Assembly (NCBI GenBank): GCA_042091375.1
Contig: JBELHO010000032.1
Span: 1-36,214, forward strand
Source: JBELHO01 sp042091375
Lineage (GTDB): Bacteria; Pseudomonadota; Gammaproteobacteria; Enterobacterales; Alteromonadaceae
Reading direction: 5' to 3'
DNA: 36,214 nt
Shown one piece after another: positions 7,632 through 16,985 of this stretch. Under the pieces are notes generated by a model that saw nothing but the letters and a program-made list of their open reading frames with translations, ran no database searches and was not told the origin of the DNA. The number at the start of each line of letters is the position of its first letter. Positions within the stretch are counted from its first letter, which is position 1. Position numbers and translations under genes: made by a program.

Positions 7632-8821
7632 AACGCTTATTAATTTTTATTGTCCTATTTTTCATTGCGATAGCAACAGCGCCTTTTTTAATTGATGAAA
7701 AAGGCTACATTTTGATCGTCATCGGTGATCATGCCCGAGAAACCACCGTCACTGCTGCCATCGCCATGTTATTGTTTATTTTCTTGTCTTTACTGGTTTT
7801 TGGCCGTGTCATTAAGCGCAGTTTTTCATTGGGTTTAGGGGCTTGGTATAAAATCACCACCGCCAGTAAACGACGGGCTTTAAAAGATCTCAACCGAGGG
7901 ATCGCGGCTTATTTATTGGAAGATTACCAACAAGCCGAGCATTTGTTGGCGAAAAGTGCTGAGCCTGCCAACTTTCAGCACATTGCCTACCTAATGGCAG
8001 CCTGCGCCGCACAAAAGCAATCGTGTAACGAAAATAGCCAACATTACCTCAACCAGCTAGATCACTCATTAACCAGCTACAATGAAACGGGTTTGGAGGC
8101 GATTTTGATCACGGTAAAGTTATTAATCGCGCAACAACAAAATGAACAAGCGCGCAGTGTACTCAATGACTACCATAAACACCTAAAACAGGACCCGCGT
8201 TTACTTGCCCTAGAAATTGAACTGAGTTTAATTGAGCAACGCTATGCTTACGTTGTTGAGCAATTAGACAAGGTGCGAAAAGACAAGTATTTTACTGAAA
8301 ATAAGCTGATGTCATGGGAGTTGTCTGCCTTCTACGGGGTTTTTAATGAACAAATTATTAGCCGCGACAGTGAGACTTTATCCACTTATTGGCAAAAATT
8401 ACCGAGAAAAGTTAAGCAACGCGACGCAGTGATCATTGCCTATTGCCAAGTCTTAGCAAAGCACCATATCGACAAACCCTTAGTTGAACTCTTGTTACCT
8501 GTGATCAAAAAAGGCAGTAATGAAAAGCTGCTCAGCGCCTTGTGCAAGTTGCCAATAAACAAACCTGATGAGTTGATCGTGGCGGCGCAAAAACAACTAC
8601 AGAAAAATCCCAACAGTGCAAAGTGGCTGAGTTGTTTAGCCCACTTGGCGTCGGCTGGCAAACAGTTTGCCATGGCTGAAAAAGCCTTTACCAGCTTGTT
8701 TAATCTTGCAGGTAAGCAATACACCCATGCCGATATTCAGGCGTTTGCAGATGTTGAACAACAACAAGGCCATTATCAACGAGCGATTGAATTACTGCAA
8801 AGCAGTAAAACCATGGCGTAA
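7628..8821 (+). CDS. hemY: HemY-like protein with TPR region
   Basis: This 397-residue inner-membrane protein is the HemY of proteobacterial hem operons, unrelated to the protoporphyrinogen oxidase of the same name. Two N-terminal membrane segments lie at about 3-22 and 41-62, followed by the family signature with RALKDLNRGIAAYLLEDY and a helical, TPR-like C-terminal region rich in Ala/Leu pairs. It probably scaffolds haem-synthesis enzymes at the membrane; its biochemical role is unsettled. It is the last gene of cyaY-hemCDXY, with no clear terminator in the 111-base gap that follows. Confidence 0.92.
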   Translation: MKRLLIFIVLFFIAIATAPFLIDEKGYILIVIGDHARETTVTAAIAMLLFIFLSLLVFGRVIKRSFSLGLGAWYKITTASKRRALKDLNRGIAAYLLEDYQQAEHLLAKSAEPANFQHIAYLMAACAAQKQSCNENSQHYLNQLDHSLTSYNETGLEAILITVKLLIAQQQNEQARSVLNDYHKHLKQDPRLLALEIELSLIEQRYAYVVEQLDKVRKDKYFTENKLMSWELSAFYGVFNEQIISRDSETLSTYWQKLPRKVKQRDAVIIAYCQVLAKHHIDKPLVELLLPVIKKGSNEKLLSALCKLPINKPDELIVAAQKQLQKNPNSAKWLSCLAHLASAGKQFAMAEKAFTSLFNLAGKQYTHADIQAFADVEQQQGHYQRAIELLQSSKTMA

Positions 8822-8932
8822 CTAAAACCGCCAATAAACCTTAGCTAAAACAGCTTAATACAATGCGTTTATAGCGCCACTGTATCCATGCATAATAGCT
8901 ATCTAACCTTTGTCAGCGACCCTTTTTAAAAC

Positions 8933-9616
8933 ATGAATACACCGATAATTAAAATTAAACCTGTTATTAAGCACCACGGTTTATTTATTTGTTCAGTCAG
9001 TATATTGTGTTTAATTATCCTACTGATCACCAGTCAGTTTATATGGTCGCAGGCCAAACTATCACTGATGTTTTTAATTTCTTTTGCCTTAGTGATGCTG
9101 TTTTTAGGCATTAGTAAATTGCTCGAGCCTAATTACAGTTTGTTGTTAACGCCAACGCTTTTTAGGTATGAGCATAAACGAGGTCACTGGCAACTGCCTT
9201 GGAGTGCGATTAAAACCATTAATACAGTTTCTAATACCCGAGGTATTGAGTTAGAGCAGTTGGCATATTTCGGTATTGCCTTGCATAGTATTGATAGTTT
9301 GGCGGCTAACATTTCACCTCGGCTAGCCAATCAACTGATACATGAACAAAAACCATTACTAATATACTGTGTCAATGCAGGCTTGATCGCGCCAGCACAA
9401 GCCGTGGTTAATTTTGACCGCTACACTACCAGTGAAGGTGAACAATTGGTGGGGCCCATTGCTGGTTTTCTGCATCAAGCGGTGGTGCTTCACGGCGCAC
9501 TTGGCGCTCATTTATATATTGCGCAGAGCAACATAGATAGATCTATTGAAGACTGTGTTGACTTGCTCAACGCTTGTAAAAAAAGCAGTGAGGAGGATAG
9601 TCCTCCTCACAGTTGA
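8933..9616 (+). CDS. Membrane protein, probably DUF2982 family
   Basis: This 227-residue protein has two adjacent N-terminal membrane segments (about 17-37 and 44-64) and a cytoplasmic domain containing a PH-like stretch (YSLLLTPTLFRYEHKRGHW, then LPWSAIKTI). By sequence and position near fre/ubiD I believe it is the DUF2982 family seen in Shewanella, Vibrio and Alteromonas relatives, recalled rather than checked. Function is unknown. The last codons (SEEDSPPHS) contain a perfect hairpin that works as an intrinsic terminator for the convergent fre gene. Confidence 0.6.
   Translation: MNTPIIKIKPVIKHHGLFICSVSILCLIILLITSQFIWSQAKLSLMFLISFALVMLFLGISKLLEPNYSLLLTPTLFRYEHKRGHWQLPWSAIKTINTVSNTRGIELEQLAYFGIALHSIDSLAANISPRLANQLIHEQKPLLIYCVNAGLIAPAQAVVNFDRYTTSEGEQLVGPIAGFLHQAVVLHGALGAHLYIAQSNIDRSIEDCVDLLNACKKSSEEDSPPHS
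9578..9610 (-). terminator. Intrinsic terminator of ubiD-fre inside the opposing ORF
   Basis: A perfect 10-bp stem (9588-9597 with 9601-9610, GC-rich, three-base loop) is followed on the minus strand by TGC and seven T residues (complement of 9578-9584). It lies 47 bases past the fre stop. It is unusual in lying inside the last codons of the convergent DUF2982-like gene. On the plus strand there is no T-run after the hairpin. Confidence 0.85.
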
Positions 9617-9656
9617 CGCTTGCTTCGCCGTTTGTATTAAAGAGACTTAACCAGCA

Positions 9657-10352
9657 TTAGATATAGGCAAAAGCGTCGGCATACATGTGCTTGATATCTG
9701 CACCCTGCGCAACAAAGTCTTTGCGAACTGCGCCTACCATATCAAACCGGCCGGCGAGATAAATATCGTAATTTTGTAAATCTTCAATTTGCTGCATGAC
9801 CACTTGATGCACCATACCTGTCAGCCCTTGCCATTGCTCTGAGGGGTTTTCAATTACCGGATGAAAACTGCCGTTGGCTAGGCCACTGACTGCTTTGTCA
9901 GTTTTGCTCAATTCATAGCAAGCACTCTCATCACGCAATCCCCAATAGACAATAACTTTTCGCTGTGATTGTTGTGCTAACAAAAATTCGAACATTGATT
10001 TGATGTAAGAAAAACCTGTTCCACCAGCGATCAATAACAAGGGGCGTTGACTATCTGTGCGCAGTTGCGCGTTGCCTAATGGCAACTCAATGGTCACAGT
10101 ATTAGAGGTTTTAATGCGTTCAATCACTTGCATAGGGTAACTATCTGCGACGAAAGCGCCTATTTGCAATTCAATGGTGTCACTGCCTGGGGCATTGGCG
10201 ATAGAAAAAGGCCGCTTGTCGTCTTCACTCATCACGAAGTTAAGGTATTGGCCAGGGAGAAAATCAACCATTTCTGTTGGTGTTAACAATACTTTGTAGA
10301 CAAACTCAGTTAACATCTCAATCGACTTAACCTGACATTTTACTTGTTTCAT
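9657..10352 (-). CDS. fre: NAD(P)H-flavin reductase
   Basis: This 231-residue cytoplasmic enzyme reduces free flavins with NAD(P)H. It belongs to the ferredoxin-NADP reductase superfamily: flavin motif RPFSIANAP at 47-55, NAD(P)H-binding LLLIAGGTGFSY at about 105-116, and the C-terminal YLAGRFDMV. It starts at an ATG with AAAGG 7 bases upstream. It follows ubiD by 20 bases on the same strand, a common pair in gammaproteobacteria; reduced FMN is the precursor of the prenyl-FMN that UbiD needs, which may explain the pairing (inference). Confidence 0.93.
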   Translation of the reverse strand: MKQVKCQVKSIEMLTEFVYKVLLTPTEMVDFLPGQYLNFVMSEDDKRPFSIANAPGSDTIELQIGAFVADSYPMQVIERIKTSNTVTIELPLGNAQLRTDSQRPLLLIAGGTGFSYIKSMFEFLLAQQSQRKVIVYWGLRDESACYELSKTDKAVSGLANGSFHPVIENPSEQWQGLTGMVHQVVMQQIEDLQNYDIYLAGRFDMVGAVRKDFVAQGADIKHMYADAFAYI

Positions 10353-10372
10353 TTTTTAACCTTTATTGATAT

Positions 10373-11869
10373 TTACTCTGGGGTTGGGGCAAATATTCCG
10401 AGTTCTTGCCAGATCTCATCAATGTGCTGTTTAACATCTTCACTCATCACAATGGGCTCACCCCATTCACGTACTGTCTCTCCAGGCCACTTATTGGTCG
10501 CATCCAAGCCCATTTTAGAGCCTAAACCGGAAACCGGTGATGCAAAATCTAAGTAATCTATTGGGGTGTTTTCGATCATTACCGTATCGCGACTGGGATC
10601 CATTCGCGTGGTCATTGCCCAAATAACGTCTTGCCAATCGCGGGCATTAATATCGTGATCACAAACAATAACGAACTTAGTATACATAAATTGTCGCAAG
10701 AAAGACCAAACGCCCATCATCACGCGTTTGGCATGTCCGGGGTATTGCTTTTTGATGGTCACTACCGCCAAGCGATATGAACAACCTTCTGGCGGTAAAT
10801 AAAAATCTTCAATTTCAGGAAATTGTTTTTGTAAAATAGGCACAAAAACCTCGTTGAGTGCCACACCTAAAATAGCCGGCTCATCAGGCGGTCTACCGGT
10901 GTATGTGCTGTGATAAATAGCATTGTTTCGCTGGGTGATATGGGTAACAGTCAATACTGGGAAATCATCGACTTCGTTGTAATAACCAGTGTGATCGCCG
11001 TAAGGTCCCTCTGGCGCTACCTCATTGGGATCTATATAGCCTTCGAGGACAATTTCTGCAGACGCTGGTACCGTCAAATCATTGCTAATACACTGAGTTA
11101 CTTCGGTTTTAGCACCGCGCAGTAAGCCGGCAAAAGCGTATTCAGATAAGGTATCGGGTACTGGCGTAACAGCCCCTAGTATGGTGGCAGGATCAGCACC
11201 TAAGGCTATCGATACCGGGTACATTTCACCGGGATGAGTTTGTTTAAACTCTTGAAAATCTAAAGCACCGCCTCGGTGTGAAAGCCAGCGCATAATTATT
11301 TTATTCTTAGACAACACTTGCTGTCGGTAGATACCTAGATTTTGACGGGATTTATGTGGCCCTCTGGTCACCGTTAATCCCCAAGTGATCAATGGCGCTA
11401 CGTCACCGGGCCAACATCTTTGTACTGGTAACGCGGTCAGATCAACTTCCTCACCCTGCAAAACTATTTGCTGGCAAAGTGCTTTTTTGATCACTTTAAC
11501 CGGCATATTCAATACTTGTTTATACACCGGAATTTTACCTAAAGCATCGCGAAACCCCTTAGGTGGCTCAGGCTCTTTCAACATCGCCAATAACTTACCA
11601 ACGTCGCGCAGTGCCTTAACATCTTGTTGCCCCATCGCTAAAGCCACCCGATCTGGGGTACCAAATAAATTGGTTAATACCGGCATAGTCAAGGCTTGAC
11701 CCTGTTCATCCACAGGCTTTTCAAATAACAAGGCCGGGCCACCCATGCGCAAGGTGCGGTCACTTATTTCGGTCATCTCTAAATGCGTTGATATCGGTTG
11801 CACAATGCGCTTCAGTTGGCCTATTTTTTCAAGTTGGTCAATGAAGTCTCTAAGATCTTTATATTTCAT
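10373..11869 (-). CDS. ubiD: 4-hydroxy-3-polyprenylbenzoate decarboxylase UbiD
   Basis: UbiD is the prenyl-FMN dependent decarboxylase of ubiquinone synthesis, acting on 3-octaprenyl-4-hydroxybenzoate. The 498 residues match the E. coli length. Visible signatures are MKYKDLRDFIDQLEK at the start, LQGEEVDLTALPVQRCWPGD, YHSTYTGRPPDEPAILG and the active-site loop EGPYGDHTGYY at 287-297. The partner UbiX, which makes prenyl-FMN, is not in this window. It is transcribed with fre, ending at the terminator near 9.6 kb. Confidence 0.97.
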   Translation of the reverse strand: MKYKDLRDFIDQLEKIGQLKRIVQPISTHLEMTEISDRTLRMGGPALLFEKPVDEQGQALTMPVLTNLFGTPDRVALAMGQQDVKALRDVGKLLAMLKEPEPPKGFRDALGKIPVYKQVLNMPVKVIKKALCQQIVLQGEEVDLTALPVQRCWPGDVAPLITWGLTVTRGPHKSRQNLGIYRQQVLSKNKIIMRWLSHRGGALDFQEFKQTHPGEMYPVSIALGADPATILGAVTPVPDTLSEYAFAGLLRGAKTEVTQCISNDLTVPASAEIVLEGYIDPNEVAPEGPYGDHTGYYNEVDDFPVLTVTHITQRNNAIYHSTYTGRPPDEPAILGVALNEVFVPILQKQFPEIEDFYLPPEGCSYRLAVVTIKKQYPGHAKRVMMGVWSFLRQFMYTKFVIVCDHDINARDWQDVIWAMTTRMDPSRDTVMIENTPIDYLDFASPVSGLGSKMGLDATNKWPGETVREWGEPIVMSEDVKQHIDEIWQELGIFAPTPE

Positions 11870-12034
11870 CGCTAAAATTAAATCATTCAGTAATTTTCGC
11901 TATTGTAACAATATGTAGCTGAAATTGCTCACTTAGCCGTCGCTGAATTTATCAAAGTCGTTGTTATTGGTGAAGCAAACTGTACATAAAGACGAGATTA
12001 ACAGTTAAACGACTAAGGATTTTTCTAAATACAA

Positions 12035-12068
12035 TAAAAAATGCCAGCGTATTCGCTGGCATTTTTTT
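12035..12068 (-). terminator. Intrinsic terminator of rho
   Basis: A 9-bp perfect stem (12041-12049 with 12054-12062, four-base loop) lies 22 bases past the rho stop. T-runs follow on both strands (6 on the minus, 7 on the plus), so it could work in either direction; with rho upstream on the minus strand it should terminate rho and insulate ubiD. Confidence 0.9.
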
Positions 12069-12083
12069 ATGAAAATACAATGA

Positions 12084-13343
12084 CTATTTTCGTTTCATCG
12101 AGTCAAAAAAGTCGTTATTGGTTTTCGTCATGGCAAGTTTATCGATCATGAATTCCATCGCGTCAATTTCACCCATTTCATGAACTATTTTACGCAATAT
12201 CCACATTTTTTGTAGTTCATCAGGTTTAGTCAATAGCTCTTCTCGACGGGTACCACTGCGATTAAAATGAATCGCAGGAAATACCCGTTTTTCAGCAATT
12301 TTACGAGACAAGTGCAGTTCCATGTTACCTGTGCCCTTAAATTCTTCGTAGATAACTTCATCCATTTTAGAGCCAGTATCGACAAGAGCAGTAGCAATAA
12401 TGGTTAAACTGCCGCCTTCTTCAATATTGCGCGCTGCACCAAAAAAACGTTTCGGGCGATGCAATGCATTGGCATCGACACCACCGGTTAATATTTTCCC
12501 TGAAGAGGGGATTACCGTGTTGTAAGCACGTGCCAAACGAGTAATAGAATCGAGTAAAATAACCACGTCTTTCTTGTGCTCGACTAAGCGTTTTGCTTTT
12601 TCAATAACCATTTCCGCAACTTGAACATGTCGATTAGCGGGTTCATCAAAAGTTGAAGCTATCACTTCGCCTTTGACCAAGCGCTGCATTTCCGTCACTT
12701 CTTCAGGGCGTTCATCGATAAGCAAGACCATTAATTCACACTCTGGATGATTATAGGCGATACTCTGCGCGATATTTTGTAATAATAAGGTCTTACCGGC
12801 TTTGGGTGGAGCAACGATCAAGCCGCGCTGTCCCTTGCCTATCGGTGATGCTAAATCGAGCACTCGGGCAGTGATGTCTTCTGTCGAACCATTACCGCGC
12901 TCCATACCAATGCGGCCATTGGGGTGTATCGGGGTTAAATTTTCAAATAAAATTTTGTTGCGTGAATTTTCCGGACGGTCAAAATTAACTTCATTAACCT
13001 TTAACAGCGCAAAGTAACGTTCACCATCTTTTGGCGGGCGAATTTTACCGTTGATAGTATCACCGGTTCGCATACTGAAACGTCTGATCTGACTGGGAGA
13101 TACATAAATATCATCCGGTCCAGCTAAATAAGAAGAGTCAGCTGAACGCAAGAAACCAAAACCATCTTGTAAAATTTCTAAAACACCACCGCCAAAAATA
13201 TCTTCACCACTTTTAGCATGGGCTTTGAGAATAGCAAAAATAATATCTTGTTTGCGATTTCGAGCAAGGTGCTCTAATTTCATTGATTCAGCTAATTTTA
13301 CAAGTTCACTAATGGGTTTTTCTTTGAGTTCAGTAAGGTTCAT
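12084..13343 (-). CDS. rho: Transcription termination factor Rho
   Basis: Rho is the hexameric RNA-dependent ATPase that terminates transcription. At 419 residues it has the E. coli length with no large N-terminal insertion. Visible parts are the N-terminal helical domain (MNLTELKEKPISELV), the cold-shock-like RNA site with GFGFLRS around 62-67, Walker A APPKAGKT at 178-185, Walker B LMVLLIDE, the Q-loop (FDEPANRHVQVAE) and R-loop regions, and the conserved FFDSMKRK tail. It lies downstream of trxA on the same strand, but a terminator separates them. A 173-base leader precedes the gene; I see no clear attenuator in it. Confidence 0.98.
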   Translation of the reverse strand: MNLTELKEKPISELVKLAESMKLEHLARNRKQDIIFAILKAHAKSGEDIFGGGVLEILQDGFGFLRSADSSYLAGPDDIYVSPSQIRRFSMRTGDTINGKIRPPKDGERYFALLKVNEVNFDRPENSRNKILFENLTPIHPNGRIGMERGNGSTEDITARVLDLASPIGKGQRGLIVAPPKAGKTLLLQNIAQSIAYNHPECELMVLLIDERPEEVTEMQRLVKGEVIASTFDEPANRHVQVAEMVIEKAKRLVEHKKDVVILLDSITRLARAYNTVIPSSGKILTGGVDANALHRPKRFFGAARNIEEGGSLTIIATALVDTGSKMDEVIYEEFKGTGNMELHLSRKIAEKRVFPAIHFNRSGTRREELLTKPDELQKMWILRKIVHEMGEIDAMEFMIDKLAMTKTNNDFFDSMKRK

Positions 13344-13516
13344 AGTTTGAGGTTCTTAGACTAATAGGTGTTGGTTAATTGCGCTTGTCGGCATTTAGTA
13401 ATGAATAGGTTGGCTTTTTGAAAGTGATTTTATATTTTCGTCAATTAACGTTAGCATTAAATAACTAACAGGTAAAGTTTCTCACCGTAAAACTTAATAA
13501 AAAATGTTATCTGTAC

Positions 13517-13545
13517 AAAAAAGGCTCGAACAACGAGCCTTTTTA
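13517..13545 (-). terminator. Intrinsic terminator of trxA
   Basis: An 8-bp stem (13521-13528 with 13534-13541, five-base loop) immediately follows the trxA stop. On the minus strand it ends in a run of T residues. It probably makes trxA a single-gene transcript and separates it from rho. Confidence 0.9.
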
Positions 13546-13548
13546 TCA

Positions 13549-13875
13549 TTATAAATTGTTATCTATAAACTCTTTTAATTGAGTTTTTGATAATGCCCCA
13601 ACTTTGGTGTCAGCGACAGCACCATCTTTAAATAATAATAGTGTTGGGATCCCACGAATACCAAACTTAGGCGGTGTTGCCTCATTTTGGTCTATGTTGA
13701 GTTTACCGACAGTAACCTTTCCTTGGTACTCTTCAGCAATCTCGTTAAGTAACGGGGCGATCATTTTACATGGCCCACACCATTCAGCCCAAAAATCAAC
13801 TAATACTGGTCCTGTGGCACTAATTACATCTGTATCAAAACTATCATCTGTTAATTGAACTATCTTATCACTCAT
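13549..13875 (-). CDS. trxA: Thioredoxin 1
   Basis: This 108-residue thioredoxin reduces protein disulphides in the cytoplasm. The redox centre is WCGPC at 32-36 (Cys33, Cys36), with the buried DFWAEWCGPCKM context and the cis-proline in IRGIPTLLLF. Its length equals that of E. coli TrxA. It is divergent from rhlB and upstream of rho, the typical gammaproteobacterial order rho/trxA/rhlB/gppA. Confidence 0.98.
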   Translation of the reverse strand: MSDKIVQLTDDSFDTDVISATGPVLVDFWAEWCGPCKMIAPLLNEIAEEYQGKVTVGKLNIDQNEATPPKFGIRGIPTLLLFKDGAVADTKVGALSKTQLKEFIDNNL

Positions 13876-14213
13876 TTCGTTCTCCGTTCTTGTTGGCGTA
13901 GTGCCGAATTTTCCGAAATTATACCTGTAGAATAATTATTTACCAATAGTGATGTTATATTGTTAACTTTTAAGTCAGACAAAAAAGTCATTTAACTGCA
14001 CAATTGTTAATATCTGCGCATTTTTTTATAGGTATTTTGCACATTATTGATACATTCTCAGCAAGCGTATTGTCATCTAGACAAACTGTTCCAGCTCAAA
14101 ACCCAACCGAATTAAAGGCTAAAATACGACAAAAGACTTGTACCTGACAATTAAATAGCGGTTATTTTAGATACTAATTTTTATTAGCAGTACAAAGTGT
14201 TAAGCTTAACCCT
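13876..14213. other. Divergent trxA/rhlB intergenic region
   Basis: This 338-base AT-rich gap holds the probable trxA promoter near 13.93 kb and presumably the rhlB promoter, for which I could not choose a convincing -10. No ORF or stable fold stands out. Confidence 0.5.
13918..13946 (-). promoter_or_regulatory. Probable sigma-70 promoter of trxA
   Basis: On the minus strand a perfect -10 TATAAT (complement of 13918-13923) lies 17 bases after TTGGTA (complement of 13941-13946, 4 of 6 to TTGACA). The -10 ends about 42 bases before the trxA ATG. Confidence 0.55.
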
Positions 14214-15476
14214 ATGAATAAATCTCACTTAACAGAAACAAAGTTCACAGAGCTTAATTTAGCAGATAATGTCATTGCTGGATTAAATGCCATGGGCTTT
14301 GAGAATTGTACGTCAATTCAAGCCAAGTCTTTACCTGTATTGATGCAGGGCAAAGATATCGCCGGTCAAGCTCAAACAGGTGAAGGAAAAACCATCGCCT
14401 TTTTAGCTGCTACCTTTCATCATTTATTGAGTAAATCAGCGCCGACCCACAATCAGCCACGCGCTATCATTATGGCACCTACCCGCGAACTTGCCATACA
14501 AATTCATCGCGACGCAATTGCCATGGCAAAAACCACAGGGTTGCGATTGGGTATTGTTTATGGCGGTGAAGGCTATGACAGTCAACGACAAGCGTTGTCT
14601 GAAGGTGTAGATATACTCATTGGTACTTGTGGACGTTTAATTGACTACTTAAAACAGGGCATATACAACCTTAATCACATCGAAGTGGTTGTTTTAGATG
14701 AAGCCGATCGAATGTTTGATTTAGGTTTTATTAAAGATATTCGCTTCATGTTCCGCCGCATGCCGGCAGCAACTGAGCGTTTGAGTATGCTTTTCTCGGC
14801 GACCTTGTCATTTCGCGTCAAAGAGCTCGCCTTTGAACACATGAATGACCCAGTCAGCGTTGAAGTCGCTCCTGAGCAAAAAACCAATAGCCGTATTAGC
14901 GAGGAACTTTTTTATCCTTCGAACGAAGATAAAATGGCGCTATTACAAACATTGATTGAAGAAGAGTGGCCAGATAAAGCCATTGTATTTGCCAATACCA
15001 AACATATTTGTGAAAAAATATATGCGCATTTAGTGGAGGATAAAATTCGCGTAGGTCTGTTAACTGGCGATGTAACTCAAAAGAAACGCCTAAAAATTCT
15101 TGAATACTTTACCGCTGGTCACTTAGATATTCTTGTCGCTACCGATGTTGCGGCCAGAGGTTTACACATTCCTGCGGTGACCCACGTATTCAACTATGAC
15201 TTACCTGATGATTGCGAGGATTATGTGCATCGCATCGGCAGAACAGGTCGTGCCGGAGCCAATGGCCATGCAATAAGTTTTGCTTGTGAAGAGTATGTAT
15301 TTAATTTGCCTGCGATTGAAACCTATATTGAGCATGCTTTACCCGTGACTAAATACGACCATCAATCACTATTGACCGACTTACCTAAGCCCAAAGTTAA
15401 ACAACGACGACATAAACCTCATAACGGTGGTCAGAACCGCAATAAAACAGGTGGTTATCGCGGTAGAAAAAATTAA
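14214..15476 (+). CDS. rhlB: ATP-dependent RNA helicase RhlB
   Basis: RhlB is the DEAD-box helicase of the RNA degradosome. In its 420 residues the ordered motifs are Q motif (FENCTSIQAKSLP), Walker A AQTGEGKT at 53-60, PTRELA, DEAD at 162-165 followed by RMFDLGF, SAT, and HRIGRTGRAG. The C-terminal tail is basic and Gly/Asn/Arg-rich (about 395-420), suited to RNA binding. It is divergent from trxA and followed 9 bases later by gppA, the standard arrangement, which identifies it as RhlB rather than another DEAD-box helicase. Confidence 0.96.
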   Translation: MNKSHLTETKFTELNLADNVIAGLNAMGFENCTSIQAKSLPVLMQGKDIAGQAQTGEGKTIAFLAATFHHLLSKSAPTHNQPRAIIMAPTRELAIQIHRDAIAMAKTTGLRLGIVYGGEGYDSQRQALSEGVDILIGTCGRLIDYLKQGIYNLNHIEVVVLDEADRMFDLGFIKDIRFMFRRMPAATERLSMLFSATLSFRVKELAFEHMNDPVSVEVAPEQKTNSRISEELFYPSNEDKMALLQTLIEEEWPDKAIVFANTKHICEKIYAHLVEDKIRVGLLTGDVTQKKRLKILEYFTAGHLDILVATDVAARGLHIPAVTHVFNYDLPDDCEDYVHRIGRTGRAGANGHAISFACEEYVFNLPAIETYIEHALPVTKYDHQSLLTDLPKPKVKQRRHKPHNGGQNRNKTGGYRGRKN

Positions 15477-15485
15477 CTTAAGTTT

Positions 15486-16985
15486 ATGACAGATCTCAAT
15501 GAAAACCGCAATTCACCTTACTATGTTGTAATAGACCTAGGGTCGAATAGTTTTCATATGCTGATCACCCGGCAACTTGAAAATAGCGTCCAAGTCGTCG
15601 ATAAAATCAAACGTAAAGTCCGTCTTGCGGCGGGATTAAGTGACGATAATGTATTATCTGAACAAGCGATTTTACGGGGTTTGACCTGCTTGCGCTATTT
15701 TGCCGAGCGATTGCAAAACATTCCACAAACGCAAACCCGCATTGTGGCAACGGCAGCAGTAAGACTGGCAAAAAATAGCAACGATTTTCTCAACCGAGCA
15801 AATATGGTGTTAGGCAGAGAAATTGACCTGCTCAGCGGTCAACAAGAAGCTGAACTGATATATTTAGGTAACGCCTATACCACTGAGGGTAATGAGCAAA
15901 GGTTAATTATTGACATTGGTGGTGCGAGTACTGAATTAATTATTGGTTCGCATTTACAACCCAAAAAAATGACTAGTCTAAATATAGGCTGTGTCACCAT
16001 AGCTCAGCAATTTTTTGTCGATGGTGTTATTACCCCTCAAGCTTTCGAGCATGCCAAAGCTTATGCCGTGAAAATATTACACCCCATAGTTGCACAATAT
16101 GTTGAGCTTGGCTGGAAAAAAGTATTCGGTGGTTCAGGGACTATGCAGGCATTAGCGGAAATACTGCTCTTTGCGCAAAAGTCGCCGATCATCTCGGCCC
16201 GCTTTTTACAACAAATGGAACAGCAAGTACAGACCTTTACACACATAGATCAAATAGCCATTGCTGGCTTAAAACAAGAGCGGGTTGCGGTATTTGCCAG
16301 CGGCGTTGTTGTTTTATCTGCACTATTTGACTGTTTTAACATTCAAGCGTTACAACTATCTAATGGCGCATTGCGCGAGGGCTTGCTCTATCAAATACTA
16401 CCTCAGCAAAACAACTTGTCGATCAGGCAACAAACCATCCGATCCCTGATGCAGCGCTATCGCGTTGATAGCCAATACGCGGCTCGAGTAAAAACACAAG
16501 CCATTTACTTGTTTGACTGTTTTAGTAAAGCGTGGCAATTGCGCAAAGATGACGATTATCAGCTACTATTAGCCAGCTGTGATTTACATGAAATAGGTCT
16601 ATTATTAGCTTACAAAAATTATCAACAACACAGTGCATATATCATTGCACACGCCGACTTGAATGGTTTTGAGCCAACTCAGCGTCAGTTACTTGGCAGC
16701 TTAGTACAATTTCATACGGGTGAAATTGCAACAGTAGCCTTTAACAAGTCATTACTCAGTGAACAAGCCAGATCAACGCAATTGATGATAATTTTACGCC
16801 TAGCTATTATTTTATGTCGGCAAAGAAATCATCATCGCCTACCGCAATACACCGCCTGTGTAGAGCAAAATATAACCCTGTGTTTACCCGATGCTTGGCT
16901 AGCTGAACACACTCTTGTCGCAGATGAACTCAGCCAAGAAGTCAATTACCTAAAAGCGATTGGCTACCATCTTGATTTAAGTTAA
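15486..16985 (+). CDS. gppA: Exopolyphosphatase / pppGpp pyrophosphatase family (GppA type)
   Basis: This 499-residue enzyme belongs to the Ppx/GppA family of the ASKHA fold. The N-terminal phosphate loop reads YYVVIDLGSNSFHML, the second is LIIDIGGASTELIIG, and the adenosine-like loop is FGGSGTMQAL. The C-terminal half is an HD-like helical domain. GppA converts pppGpp to ppGpp, while Ppx degrades polyphosphate; the two are hard to separate by eye, and the rhlB-gppA order favours GppA. It is convergent with the EamA gene, overlapping it by four bases, with no terminator between them. Confidence 0.85.
   Translation: MTDLNENRNSPYYVVIDLGSNSFHMLITRQLENSVQVVDKIKRKVRLAAGLSDDNVLSEQAILRGLTCLRYFAERLQNIPQTQTRIVATAAVRLAKNSNDFLNRANMVLGREIDLLSGQQEAELIYLGNAYTTEGNEQRLIIDIGGASTELIIGSHLQPKKMTSLNIGCVTIAQQFFVDGVITPQAFEHAKAYAVKILHPIVAQYVELGWKKVFGGSGTMQALAEILLFAQKSPIISARFLQQMEQQVQTFTHIDQIAIAGLKQERVAVFASGVVVLSALFDCFNIQALQLSNGALREGLLYQILPQQNNLSIRQQTIRSLMQRYRVDSQYAARVKTQAIYLFDCFSKAWQLRKDDDYQLLLASCDLHEIGLLLAYKNYQQHSAYIIAHADLNGFEPTQRQLLGSLVQFHTGEIATVAFNKSLLSEQARSTQLMIILRLAIILCRQRNHHRLPQYTACVEQNITLCLPDAWLAEHTLVADELSQEVNYLKAIGYHLDLS

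Noticed and set aside
11385..11699. 104-codon open frame antisense to ubiD
   Set aside because: It lies inside a well-supported ubiD gene and has no ribosome site or family match.
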